From: Arthrobacter sp. ZGTC412
GTDB taxonomy: Bacteria > Actinomycetota > Actinomycetes > Actinomycetales > Micrococcaceae
Assembly: GCF_002929215.1 (NCBI RefSeq)
Contig: NZ_PJII01000021.1
Span: 1-64,000 of the forward strand
Reading direction: 5' to 3'
Length of the DNA stretch: 64,000 nucleotides
Below are positions 49,587-57,031 of the stretch, piece after piece. The stretch's first letter is position 1. The number at the start of each line of letters is the position of its first letter. The notes under the pieces were generated by a model, which made no database searches, had not been told where the DNA came from, and saw only the letters and a list, made by a program, of their open reading frames with translations. A program made the position numbers and the translations under genes.

Positions 49587-50713
49587 ACGGAACCAGTACT
49601 TTGAACGTAGGAGTCATAGGGTGTGGTGCCATCAGCGGCCAGTACCTGGCCAGCTTCGAGCGGCTCAGCACCATCCGGCTTATTGCGGTAGCGGACCTCG
49701 ACCCGGCCCGCGCGCAGGCAGTAGCCGCGGCTCACGACGGCGTGCGGCACCTAAGCGTGGACGAACTCTTGGGGGACCCCGCCGTCAACCTTGTCCTGAA
49801 CCTGACCATTCCCGCAGCCCACGCCGAGGTTGCCCTCGCAGCCATAGCAGCGGGCAAGAATGTGTACGGCGAGAAGCCGCTGGCGGCCACCAGGCAGCAG
49901 GCGCACCAGGTGCTGGACGCTGCGCGGAAAGCGGGCGTTGTGGTGGGCTGCGCCCCGGACACTGTCCTGGGCACCGGAATCCAAACAGCGCGCAAGGCGA
50001 TCGATGACGGACTGATTGGCAAACCGGTGTCAGCCACCGCCGTCATGGCCACTCCCGGCCACGAACTCTGGCACCCCAACCCCGACTTCTACTACCAACC
50101 CGGCGGCGGTCCCTTGCTGGACATGGGCCCGTATTACATCAGCGCTCTGGTGACCCTGCTGGGGCCGGTGGTTTCCGTGACGGGCGCCGCCAGCCATACC
50201 CGGACCGGGCGCACCATCGGCTCCGGACCGCGGGCAGGTGAGATGATCCCCGTGGACGTGGATTCGCACGTGACCGGGACGCTGACGCACACGGAGGGTG
50301 CCATTTCCACCCTGGTGATGAGCTTCGACGCCGTCCGCACCAAGAGCCCCAACCTGGAGGTTCACGGCGAGCTCGGCTCACTGGTGGTGCCGGATCCCAA
50401 CAGGTTCGACGGCGATGTCGAGCTTTACGCCCTTGGCGCTGCCGGATGGGAAGTGCTTCCCATGTCGGCCGGCTACGTCGACGCGGGACGCGGCGTCGGC
50501 ATCGCCGACCTGGCAGGTACGCCGGCCGGAAGCGAGCCGCGCGCCGGTGGCGAGCTGGCCTTCCACGTTCTGGATGTTATGGAATCACTGCTGGAATCGG
50601 CCCGCGCAGGCGTTTGTGTTCCAGTGCGGAGCACAGCGTCCAGGCCTGCGCCGGTTCCGCTGACCGTGCTAGAGCATTCGGTCGCTGCGGGCAACGCGGT
50701 TCCGGCCCAGTGA
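49571..50713 (+). CDS. Gfo/Idh/MocA-family oxidoreductase
   Basis: Protein of 380 residues. The Rossmann start NVGVIGCGAISGQYL is followed by the family signature GKNVYGEKPLAAT around residue 95, whose Lys is the usual catalytic residue. A C-terminal alpha/beta substrate domain carries GGGPLLDMGPYYISAL with His/Asp-type residues. It oxidises or reduces a sugar or cyclitol with NAD(P). GTG 49571 is chosen because AAAGGGG precedes it and it lies inside the thuA end; TTG 49601 is an alternative. Its 3' end overlaps the convergent GGDEF gene by 45 bases. Confidence 0.88.
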   Translation: MGQPLDGTSTLNVGVIGCGAISGQYLASFERLSTIRLIAVADLDPARAQAVAAAHDGVRHLSVDELLGDPAVNLVLNLTIPAAHAEVALAAIAAGKNVYGEKPLAATRQQAHQVLDAARKAGVVVGCAPDTVLGTGIQTARKAIDDGLIGKPVSATAVMATPGHELWHPNPDFYYQPGGGPLLDMGPYYISALVTLLGPVVSVTGAASHTRTGRTIGSGPRAGEMIPVDVDSHVTGTLTHTEGAISTLVMSFDAVRTKSPNLEVHGELGSLVVPDPNRFDGDVELYALGAAGWEVLPMSAGYVDAGRGVGIADLAGTPAGSEPRAGGELAFHVLDVMESLLESARAGVCVPVRSTASRPAPVPLTVLEHSVAAGNAVPAQ

Positions 50714-51820
50714 CTTTGCCGCGTACAAAGCGCCGTCAGCGGCGGCGATGAGCTCGTCCACGTCGGTTGTGCCGGCGTCGTACGTGGAAATTCCGTAACT
50801 GACCGTCGGCATCTCCATCTCCTCCGCGGTGGGTGCCGCCGCCAGGCGCTTGCTGATTTCCTCGGCGATCATTTCCGCCCGCTCCGCACTGGTGCCGGGC
50901 AGCAGGAGGACAAACTCCTCCCCGCCGTACCGTCCCACCAGGTCGGTGGACCGGACCGTGTCGGTGCAGGCCTCAGCGAAGGACTGCAGGGCGAGGTCAC
51001 CGGCGGCGTGGCCGTAGGTGTCGTTGACGGACTTGAAGTGGTCCAGGTCGGCAAGGATGAGCGTGCCGGAGCCGCGGGTGATGGCCCGGTCTGCCAGCTG
51101 CTCGGCCGCCAGGTCCAGGAAGGCCTTCCGGTTGAGGAGCCCTGTGAGGTCGTCGCGGGAAGCCACAACCCGCAGGGCCCTTGTCTGCTGTTCGCTGCTG
51201 AGGGCGGCCATGCTGAACGAAACCACCACCAGCAGCACCATTGTCACCAACGTCGTAACGGCGGAGCCGAAGATGGTGACGAAGGTGGGGCCGCTCTGGC
51301 CCTCCACCAGGAAGGCAGCCCAGCGCAGCAGGTAGAAGACCGCTAGACCGCCGGCGGCCATGGCCATCGGGATCCGCACGCGTGAATATCCTGGTTCCAG
51401 GCGCCACAGCTCGCGGGATGCCAGGCCGATGGTCAGGCTCATGGATCCCAGGAACACCGGCCCCCCGGACCAGGTATTGGTTGCCGGGTTGTCGAGGACC
51501 GAGGCAACCAGGGTGGCCAGCGGAATGCCGGTGAAGGCCCACTTTGGGGGCGGGACCGTCCGCAGCGAACGCGCACCTGCCCACACCGCGATGCCGCCGT
51601 GGACGAGCAGCACGTTGCCAAGCGGGTTTGCCCATACCTGATGCGGGGTACGGTCCAGCAGGAAACACGCGGACCCGGAGAGGAAGAATACCAACGCCAG
51701 GCACCACCAGCCGCTGTACGGCGAGCGCGTGGTCCGGTAGGCGGAAAAGTAGAAAAGGAGGACAAGAACCAGGGCCATCAGGCCAAACGCGATTCTCAGG
51801 GTCGCGGTATCCAGAACCAT
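50669..51820 (-). CDS. Membrane-bound GGDEF diguanylate cyclase
   Basis: Protein of 383 residues with six or seven membrane helices (residues about 8-215) and a C-terminal GGDEF domain. The active-site motif is GGEEF near residue 300, and an RSTD sequence five residues before it matches the inhibitory RxxD site, so product feedback is expected. DDLTGLLNRKAF and ADLDHFKSVNDTYGH are intact. It should make cyclic di-GMP from two GTP. No EAL domain is attached. The membrane part has no recognised sensor motif. Confidence 0.92.
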   Translation of the reverse strand: MVLDTATLRIAFGLMALVLVLLFYFSAYRTTRSPYSGWWCLALVFFLSGSACFLLDRTPHQVWANPLGNVLLVHGGIAVWAGARSLRTVPPPKWAFTGIPLATLVASVLDNPATNTWSGGPVFLGSMSLTIGLASRELWRLEPGYSRVRIPMAMAAGGLAVFYLLRWAAFLVEGQSGPTFVTIFGSAVTTLVTMVLLVVVSFSMAALSSEQQTRALRVVASRDDLTGLLNRKAFLDLAAEQLADRAITRGSGTLILADLDHFKSVNDTYGHAAGDLALQSFAEACTDTVRSTDLVGRYGGEEFVLLLPGTSAERAEMIAEEISKRLAAAPTAEEMEMPTVSYGISTYDAGTTDVDELIAAADGALYAAKSLGRNRVARSDRML

Positions 51821-51963
51821 GTAACCGTAGTCCCCTCGATGCCGAAGTCATGCCGACCCCAAGTATTGCACCGGGGCGGGAGCCTGTCAGGACATCCGCT
51901 TCGGCCGGTGCAGGGCCTAAGGTTGCGAGACAGCCCGCAGGACCACCCCGAAAGGCAAAACCC

Positions 51964-52200
51964 ATGCTCCTTCTTTTTGGTTTCAAGACAGTGCTTAAGG
52001 CCCTCCCCGGCAAGGCGGCCACCTGCCAGTACTGCCGCTCGTTTGTCCACCACCACCTTGAGGAGCGGGCCACCAAGTTCACGCTCTTCTTCATCCCGGT
52101 GTTCACAACATCGCGGTCCTACCAGATCACGTGTACGAACTGCGGCTACGTTTCGAAAATTTCCGCGCGTGAGAAGCGGGCGCTGGAACTGCAGCGCTAG
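51964..52200 (+). CDS. Zinc-ribbon small protein (78 aa)
   Basis: Protein of 78 residues with two CxxC pairs (CQYC near residue 21 and CTNCGY near residue 57) flanking a hydrophobic FTLFFIPVF segment, ending in a charged KISAREKRALELQR helix. This is a widespread small zinc-ribbon family in actinobacteria with unknown role. The ATG has GAAAGG nine bases upstream. It is a single gene between divergent promoters. Confidence 0.8.
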   Translation: MLLLFGFKTVLKALPGKAATCQYCRSFVHHHLEERATKFTLFFIPVFTTSRSYQITCTNCGYVSKISAREKRALELQR

Positions 52201-52326
52201 GAGGGGCCTGCACCTGCCTCGGGGTGGTGCGCCGTGGTGAACGTCGGCCGTGGTTCCCGTTTGTCCTACTGAGTTCGTACAGACTCTGGTGCAAACTGCC
52301 GCCCGCAGCTACAGTAGGACCGGATT

Positions 52327-52400
52327 GGCACCCCTAAACGGCGGTGCCGGCCAGCCGGAAGCCATAGGGCTCCGAAACGGAGGGACCTGATACCGGTCCC
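52327..52400 (+). promoter_or_regulatory. Structured 5' leader upstream of the RsgA-like gene
   Basis: Three closely packed stem-loops lie in the 376-base gap before the RsgA-like gene: GGCACC/GGTGCC (52327-52348), CTCCG-AAA-CGGAG (52370-52382) and GGGACC/GGTCCC (52382-52400). A short coding frame with a strong GGGAGG site follows, then GGCCG-AAAA-CGGCC (52531-52544) just before the gene. Dense pairing plus a small frame suggests a regulated leader. I do not recognise it as a known riboswitch class. Confidence 0.45.
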
Positions 52401-52424
52401 TGTGCAGGAAGGGAGGTGTTTCTG

Positions 52425-52505
52425 ATGACTGTTACAGCCGTGCGCCCACAGCGCTCCGCAACCATCATCCAGACCCTTCCCCTGTACCGCACCGGCCCCG
52501 CCTGA
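52425..52505 (+). CDS. Possible 26-residue leader peptide
   Basis: ATG at 52425 follows GGGAGG by eight bases, the best ribosome site in this region. It encodes a peptide of 26 residues that begins MTVTAVRPQR and ends LYRTGPA. It lies 71 bases before the RsgA-like start, between stem-loops. If translated, it could control the downstream gene by ribosome stalling or coupling. It is equally possible that it is a chance frame. Confidence 0.35.
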   Translation: MTVTAVRPQRSATIIQTLPLYRTGPA

Positions 52506-52576
52506 CCTCTCCGCGGAGCGCCGAACACAAGGCCGAAAACGGCCGGTGCGCAAGGGCATTCCCCCGAGGTATCACA

Positions 52577-53731
52577 GTGAACACAACTTCAGGCAGCGCC
52601 CTGGACAGCACCAACATCTCAAGCACCAACGCATCAAGCAGCGGCCCGCTCCTCTACGGCTACACCCCCGCCGTCGCCCGCCACTTTCAAAACCATCCCC
52701 TCCCTGACGCAACCGAACCGGGCAGGGTGGTCCGGGTGGACCGCAACCTTTTACTGGTGGTGGCCGGTCCAGACCTGCTGCACCTGCCCTACCCGCTGAC
52801 AGGGAAAACGGCAGTCACCGGCGACTGGGTCTGGATCGGCCCCAACCGGGCCGGTGACCGCCAGATCCTGGGCGTCCTCCCGCGCCGCTCGGAACTCCGC
52901 CGCAAACGCGCATTCGAGGACTCCTCCGCCGCGCAGGTCCTGGCCGCGAACATGGACATGGTGGGCGTGGTGGTGCCTGTGGACCGGCCGCTCACGCACA
53001 ACCGCCTGGAACGCACGCTCGTCGCGGCGTGGGACTCCGGCGCCACTCCCCTGGTGATCATCACCAAGGCGGACCTCGCAGAGGTGGCGGACGACGTCGT
53101 CGGCAAAGTCATACTGCAGGCGGCAGGCGTGGACGTGGTGACCACATCGGCGGAGAACGGCGACGGCATCGACGAGATGCTGGCACACATTCCGGCGGGC
53201 GGCACCATTGTCCTCCTTGGCCCGTCCGGCGCCGGGAAGTCCACGCTGATCAACGCCATGGTGGGCCGCGAAGTCCAGCACACCGGGGAGGTTCGGACCG
53301 GCGACTTCAAGGGGAAGCACACCACCACATCGCGGGAACTCGTGCCCCTGCCGAACGGGACGGTCCTGATGGACACGCCCGGCGTGCGGGGCTTCGGATT
53401 GTTCGACGCAGAGGACGGCATCGCCGAGATGTTCGGTGACGTTGAGGCGCTGGCCGGTCAGTGCAGGTTTGCGGACTGTGCCCACCAGAGCGAGCCCGGC
53501 TGCGCCGTGCAGGAGGCCATTGCCGACGGCGGGCTGGAGGAACGCCGCTGGCACAACTACCTGAAGCTGCAGCGCGAACTGGCCGCCCTGGCCCGCCGAA
53601 GCGACGCCGCGGCGCAGCGCGCCTACCAAAGGGAGTGGCACCAGAAGGTGGTGACGGCGGGGAAGTCCCAGCGGTGGGCCGAGCGTGAGACAGCTGAGCG
53701 GAAGGACCGGGCGGGCCGCAAGCGGCGCTGA
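52577..53731 (+). CDS. rsgA: RsgA/YjeQ-like ribosome small subunit GTPase
   Basis: Protein of 384 residues with the circularly permuted GTPase order: an OB-like N-terminal domain (GRVVRVDRNLLLVVAG), G4 as TKADLAEV, then G1 LLGPSGAGKST near residue 215, and G3 DTPGVRGFGL. A C-terminal zinc-binding Cys cluster follows (CRFADCAHQSEPGCAV). RsgA helps mature the 30S ribosomal subunit. The Ser/Thr/Asn-rich first 25 residues and the basic tail RKDRAGRKRR lie outside the core. GTG 52577 is close to the GAGG of the leader. It may be a second RsgA copy; this cannot be judged from one window. Confidence 0.88.
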   Translation: MNTTSGSALDSTNISSTNASSSGPLLYGYTPAVARHFQNHPLPDATEPGRVVRVDRNLLLVVAGPDLLHLPYPLTGKTAVTGDWVWIGPNRAGDRQILGVLPRRSELRRKRAFEDSSAAQVLAANMDMVGVVVPVDRPLTHNRLERTLVAAWDSGATPLVIITKADLAEVADDVVGKVILQAAGVDVVTTSAENGDGIDEMLAHIPAGGTIVLLGPSGAGKSTLINAMVGREVQHTGEVRTGDFKGKHTTTSRELVPLPNGTVLMDTPGVRGFGLFDAEDGIAEMFGDVEALAGQCRFADCAHQSEPGCAVQEAIADGGLEERRWHNYLKLQRELAALARRSDAAAQRAYQREWHQKVVTAGKSQRWAERETAERKDRAGRKRR

Positions 53732-53743
53732 CGGGAGAAGGAC

Positions 53744-54124
53744 CTAGGCTTTTTCAACCCACTTGGCGCGCCATTCCGGAGCCGGGAAGGCCTCGCTCCA
53801 GTAAGCCGTTTCCTGGGCGATCCTGCCGTCCCGGAATTCGAAGATGAACACCGTTTCGTACTGTGGTCCGCCGTAATCCAGCTTGGCCTCGGCGACCACC
53901 AGGTTCCCGGCACTCAGCAACCGGCGGGGAGTGATGGTGGGCAGTTGCGGGAAGGCGTTGTAAATTCCCCTGCGGTTGGCGGCCCCGCGCACGACCTCCC
54001 CGGACTGCGGCCAGTGCATCACCGCGTCGTCATGGAACAACTCGTCCATGACCTCGATCCGGCGGTCATTGATGCATGCGATCAGCCGGTTGACCACGTT
54101 TTCATTGGCGCTTGCTTCAGCCAT
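53744..54124 (-). CDS. SnoaL/NTF2-like protein
   Basis: Protein of 126 residues with the NTF2-like cone fold pattern: VVNRLIACINDRRIEVMDELFHDDAVMHWPQSG, then the strand block LVVAEAKLDYGG and VFIFEFRDGRIAQE. SnoaL-like proteins include small cyclases, isomerases and proteins of unknown use. The start is uncertain: ATG 54124 begins the conserved part but AGGAG lies only one base before it; GTG 54151 is the alternative. It converges with rsgA 12 bases away. Confidence 0.75.
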   Translation of the reverse strand: MAEASANENVVNRLIACINDRRIEVMDELFHDDAVMHWPQSGEVVRGAANRRGIYNAFPQLPTITPRRLLSAGNLVVAEAKLDYGGPQYETVFIFEFRDGRIAQETAYWSEAFPAPEWRAKWVEKA

Positions 54125-54242
54125 GCTCCTGACCCGATCCCTGGAGGTCACTGCGTTTGTTCAGCGCTTTGAATTGTCCTCCTGAATGCGGGCCTGCACC
54201 AATGTTTTGTCCCAAACTCCCGGTCGCCCGGAAACCCGGCGG

Positions 54243-54380
54243 TTATAGTTCCGGGGCGTGCTCTTCGGGTAGCGCGCCCTCGTCCTCCGGGTGCCGCTGC
54301 AGGTTGAGCAACGCCAGCGCCAAGCCGCCCCAGACCGTGAGGATGGCGATGATCATCATAGTGATCGCTATCGGAGTCAT
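54243..54380 (-). CDS. metS: MetS-family small subunit of a methionine/alanine importer
   Basis: A gene of 45 codons encoding one membrane helix after MTPIAITMMI (helix about residues 5-26), then a charged tail with RHPEDEGALPEE. It matches MetS of Corynebacterium, which is needed with MetP for sodium-coupled methionine and alanine uptake. Its ATG overlaps the metP stop by four bases (ATGA), the standard metPS layout. It is shorter than usual gene-calling thresholds, so it is easily missed. Confidence 0.85.
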   Translation of the reverse strand: MTPIAITMMIIAILTVWGGLALALLNLQRHPEDEGALPEEHAPEL

Positions 54381-55957
54381 CGTGCCGTCTCCGCCTCTTC
54401 CTCGTCCATTATGGATTGGTACTCCGGGTCAAGGTGAGCTTTGGATGTGCGGCTCCAGGGAATGAAGGTCAAGACCAGGGCCAGGACCACCAGCCCACCG
54501 GCCATGCCCCAGCCGAACAAGCCCACAAACCACTCGGGATAGCCCTCATAGGTGGTGGAGATCTTGCTGATGAATTCGTTGGACACCATGTAGATCAACG
54601 CAAGCGGCACCACGCCAGCCACCAGTACCATCCATGTCCGGCGCATCTTGATGGTTGATATGCCGTTAAGGTGGGCTGACAAGAGCGGCAGCTTGCGCAG
54701 GAACCAGGCCAGCACCACCACGGTCACCAGCGCGCCGAGCGTGATGCCGAAGCTGTTGACGAACGCATCAGAGGTGTCCAGGAGGTACAGGCCCGTTGCT
54801 GTGGGGAACAGTGCCAGCGACACTGCCCCAACCAGCACGCTGACCACCAGGGAAGCCTTGATGCGCCCCCAGCCGAGCTTGTCCTGCACAGCGGCGACGA
54901 TAACCTCCAGCACTGAGATCAGCGATGTGACTCCGGCGAACACCAGGGATCCAAAGAACAGCACCCCCATGAGGGCTCCGAACGGCGCCTGCGAAACGAT
55001 GGTGGGGAACGCAACGAATGCGAGGCCGATGCCCTGGGTCACCACGTCGTTGACCCCTGCGCCGGCGGCCTGTGCCATAAACCCCAGGGCGGCGAACACG
55101 CCGATGCCAGCCAGGATCTCGAAGCCCGAATTCGCGAAGGCAACCACCATGCCGGAACCGGTGAGGTCTGTCCTGCGCTTCAGGTAGGAGGAGTAGGTGA
55201 CCATGATGCCGTAGCCCACGGAAAGTGAGAAGAAGATGTGGCCGTAGGCCGCAGCCCAGACGGACGGATCGGCCAGGGCGGACCAATCGGGGGTGAAGAA
55301 CGCGTTCAACCCTTCTGCGGCACCCGGGAGGAACAACGATTGGACCACCAGAAGGACAAACATCACCACCAGCAGCGGGAGCAGGATCGAGTTTGCGCGC
55401 GAGATGCCCTTACGGATTCCGGCCACCATGATGATGATGACTGCGATCCAGATCAGCAGCAGCGGGAAGAAAACCGACGGCACATAGTTGAAACCGATGC
55501 CCGGTGCCTCGGCTACCTTGAGAAAGCTCCCGAAAAAGTAGCCCTCGGCGTCGTCGCCCCATGCTTCCGTGAAGGAAAAAATGGTGTACATCAGGGACCA
55601 CGCGATGATCACCGCGTAATAGGTCGCGATAACAAAGCAGATCAGAACCTGCCACCACCCAAGCGGCTCGGCAACGCGGTGGAGCCTGCGGTAGGCCAGC
55701 GGAGCGGAGCCACGGAACTTATGGCCCACGGCGTAGTCGAGGAACAGCAGCGGGATGCCCGCCGTCAGCAATGCCACGAGGTAGGGGATAAGGAAGGCCC
55801 CGCCGCCGTTGTCATAGGCGATGTAGGGAAATCGCCAGATGTTACCAAGTCCCACCGCGGAGCCGATGGCGGAGAGGATGAAGAGCTTGCGCGAGGAGAA
55901 GGTTTCGCGCTTCGCTGGTGCGGCTCCGGGCGAGCCGGCGGCGGCGGCGTTGCTCAT
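54377..55957 (-). CDS. metP: MetP-like sodium-dependent amino-acid transporter (NSS family)
   Basis: Protein of 526 residues with 11-12 helices of the LeuT fold. The helix-1 sodium/substrate motif is SAIGSAVGLGNIWRFPY, with a break at the Gly pair, and helix 6 carries FFSLSVGYGIMVTYSSY. It should carry methionine, alanine or related amino acids with sodium. The metS gene overlaps its 3' end. A 25-codon frame overlaps its start (ATGA), and an unusual set of inverted repeats lies further upstream. Confidence 0.9.
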   Translation of the reverse strand: MSNAAAAGSPGAAPAKRETFSSRKLFILSAIGSAVGLGNIWRFPYIAYDNGGGAFLIPYLVALLTAGIPLLFLDYAVGHKFRGSAPLAYRRLHRVAEPLGWWQVLICFVIATYYAVIIAWSLMYTIFSFTEAWGDDAEGYFFGSFLKVAEAPGIGFNYVPSVFFPLLLIWIAVIIIMVAGIRKGISRANSILLPLLVVMFVLLVVQSLFLPGAAEGLNAFFTPDWSALADPSVWAAAYGHIFFSLSVGYGIMVTYSSYLKRRTDLTGSGMVVAFANSGFEILAGIGVFAALGFMAQAAGAGVNDVVTQGIGLAFVAFPTIVSQAPFGALMGVLFFGSLVFAGVTSLISVLEVIVAAVQDKLGWGRIKASLVVSVLVGAVSLALFPTATGLYLLDTSDAFVNSFGITLGALVTVVVLAWFLRKLPLLSAHLNGISTIKMRRTWMVLVAGVVPLALIYMVSNEFISKISTTYEGYPEWFVGLFGWGMAGGLVVLALVLTFIPWSRTSKAHLDPEYQSIMDEEEAETAR

Positions 55958-56031
55958 GCCGCCCCGCCCTCGACGTTTGCCGGGGCTTTAACGACGCCGC
56001 GCGCGCTGCGGCGGTATTCTGGCCGGTTCAT
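55954..56031 (-). CDS. Possible 25-residue peptide coupled to metP
   Basis: ATG at 56031, with GAGAGAG seven bases upstream, encodes a 25-residue peptide starting MNRPEYRRSARG. Its stop overlaps the metP ATG by four bases. The peptide is basic, without a membrane segment. The exact ATGA coupling is the main support. It may only serve to bring ribosomes to metP. Confidence 0.4.
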   Translation of the reverse strand: MNRPEYRRSARGVVKAPANVEGGAA

Positions 56032-56080
56032 GTGAAGCTCTCTCTCACGTAGAGGTGAATGTCCGGTGCAGTGGCTATTC

Positions 56081-56159
56081 GGGGACTTTACTGCGGATGC
56101 CTCCCCTCCGGGAAGTCCCCGTGCAAGTCCCGCCCCGGAAGGGGCGGCTGCGGGACTTG
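56081..56159. repeat. Nested inverted repeats built on GGGACTT
   Basis: Two hairpins share the same sequence block. GGGGACTT (56081-56088) pairs with AAGTCCCC (56113-56120), and CAAGTCCCGC (56124-56133) pairs with GCGGGACTTG (56150-56159); inside the latter is GCCCC-GGAA-GGGGC. Because all four arms share GGGACTT or its complement, alternative pairings are possible, as in switching RNAs. It lies between divergent metP and hydrolase genes, so it could be in either 5' leader. Confidence 0.55.
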
Positions 56160-56187
56160 CGTCCTGCCCGGGTAGTAGGGTTCCGTC

Positions 56188-56892
56188 ATGGACATCATCC
56201 TCGTACCCGGTTTCTGGTTGGACGCCTCATCCTGGGAGGAGGTGACGCCTGCCCTGGACGCCGCGGGCCACCGGACGCATCCGCTCACGCTTCCCGGCAT
56301 GGAATCCGTCGATGCGAGCCGCGCCGGGATAGGTTTGCACGACCATATCAACGCGGTGGTGGCCACCCTAGATGCCCTGGAGGGCAAGGTTGTCCTCGTG
56401 GGGCACTCCGGCGGCGGGGCCATCATCCACGGCGCCCTGGATGCCCGTCCGAACCGCGTGGAACGCGCCATCTACGTGGACAGCGGCCCCCTTGGCGAAG
56501 GGGGCGTCATCAACGATGAACTGCCGGCCGACGGCGACGACGTGCCGCTTCCGCCGTGGGAGGGCTTCGAGGACGCCGACCTCGTGGATCTGGATGAAAT
56601 GCTGCGCGAAGCCTTCCGGGCACGGGCCATCCCCCAGCCCAAAGGCGTGGCATCCGGCCAGCAGCACCTGAGCGACGAGCGCCGCTACGACGTCCCGGCC
56701 ACCATCATCGCCTGCGAGTTTCCATCCGCCATGCTGAAGGAATGGATCGACGCCGGCCACCCCTTCGTTGCCGAACTCGCCCGGATGCGGGACGTAGAGT
56801 ACGTGGATCTCCCCACCGGACACTGGCCCCAGTTCACCAAGCCGACGGAACTGGGTCAGGCCATCCTTTCGGCGGTGGAGCGGAGGCGGTAG
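56188..56892 (+). CDS. Alpha/beta hydrolase (RsbQ/PyrD-like short type)
   Basis: Protein of 234 residues with the short alpha/beta-hydrolase pattern: ILVPGFWLDASSW at the start, nucleophile elbow GHSGGG near residue 72, and a C-terminal LPTGHWPQFTKP with the catalytic-type His. The GXWLDAXXW opening is shared with esterases often annotated as alpha/beta hydrolases of unknown substrate. It is a single gene between the metP leader and phoX. Confidence 0.83.
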   Translation: MDIILVPGFWLDASSWEEVTPALDAAGHRTHPLTLPGMESVDASRAGIGLHDHINAVVATLDALEGKVVLVGHSGGGAIIHGALDARPNRVERAIYVDSGPLGEGGVINDELPADGDDVPLPPWEGFEDADLVDLDEMLREAFRARAIPQPKGVASGQQHLSDERRYDVPATIIACEFPSAMLKEWIDAGHPFVAELARMRDVEYVDLPTGHWPQFTKPTELGQAILSAVERRR

Positions 56893-57031
56893 CGCCCTGA
56901 TCAGGGCCGGGCACGGCATCAGGTCCGGATGCTATGGTCTGCCGGCCATTCTGGTGTTGCCTTGTGTTCACAAGCAGCAGGCAAGCTCAGCGTGTTCCCA
57001 ACACGCCCATTGCCTCCCCAGGAGAACTTGA

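Noticed and set aside
52327-52400. Known riboswitch (TPP, cobalamin, SAM-type or M-box) before the RsgA-like gene
   Set aside because: Some short strings resemble conserved riboswitch cores, but the diagnostic combinations are missing and the gene function does not fit.
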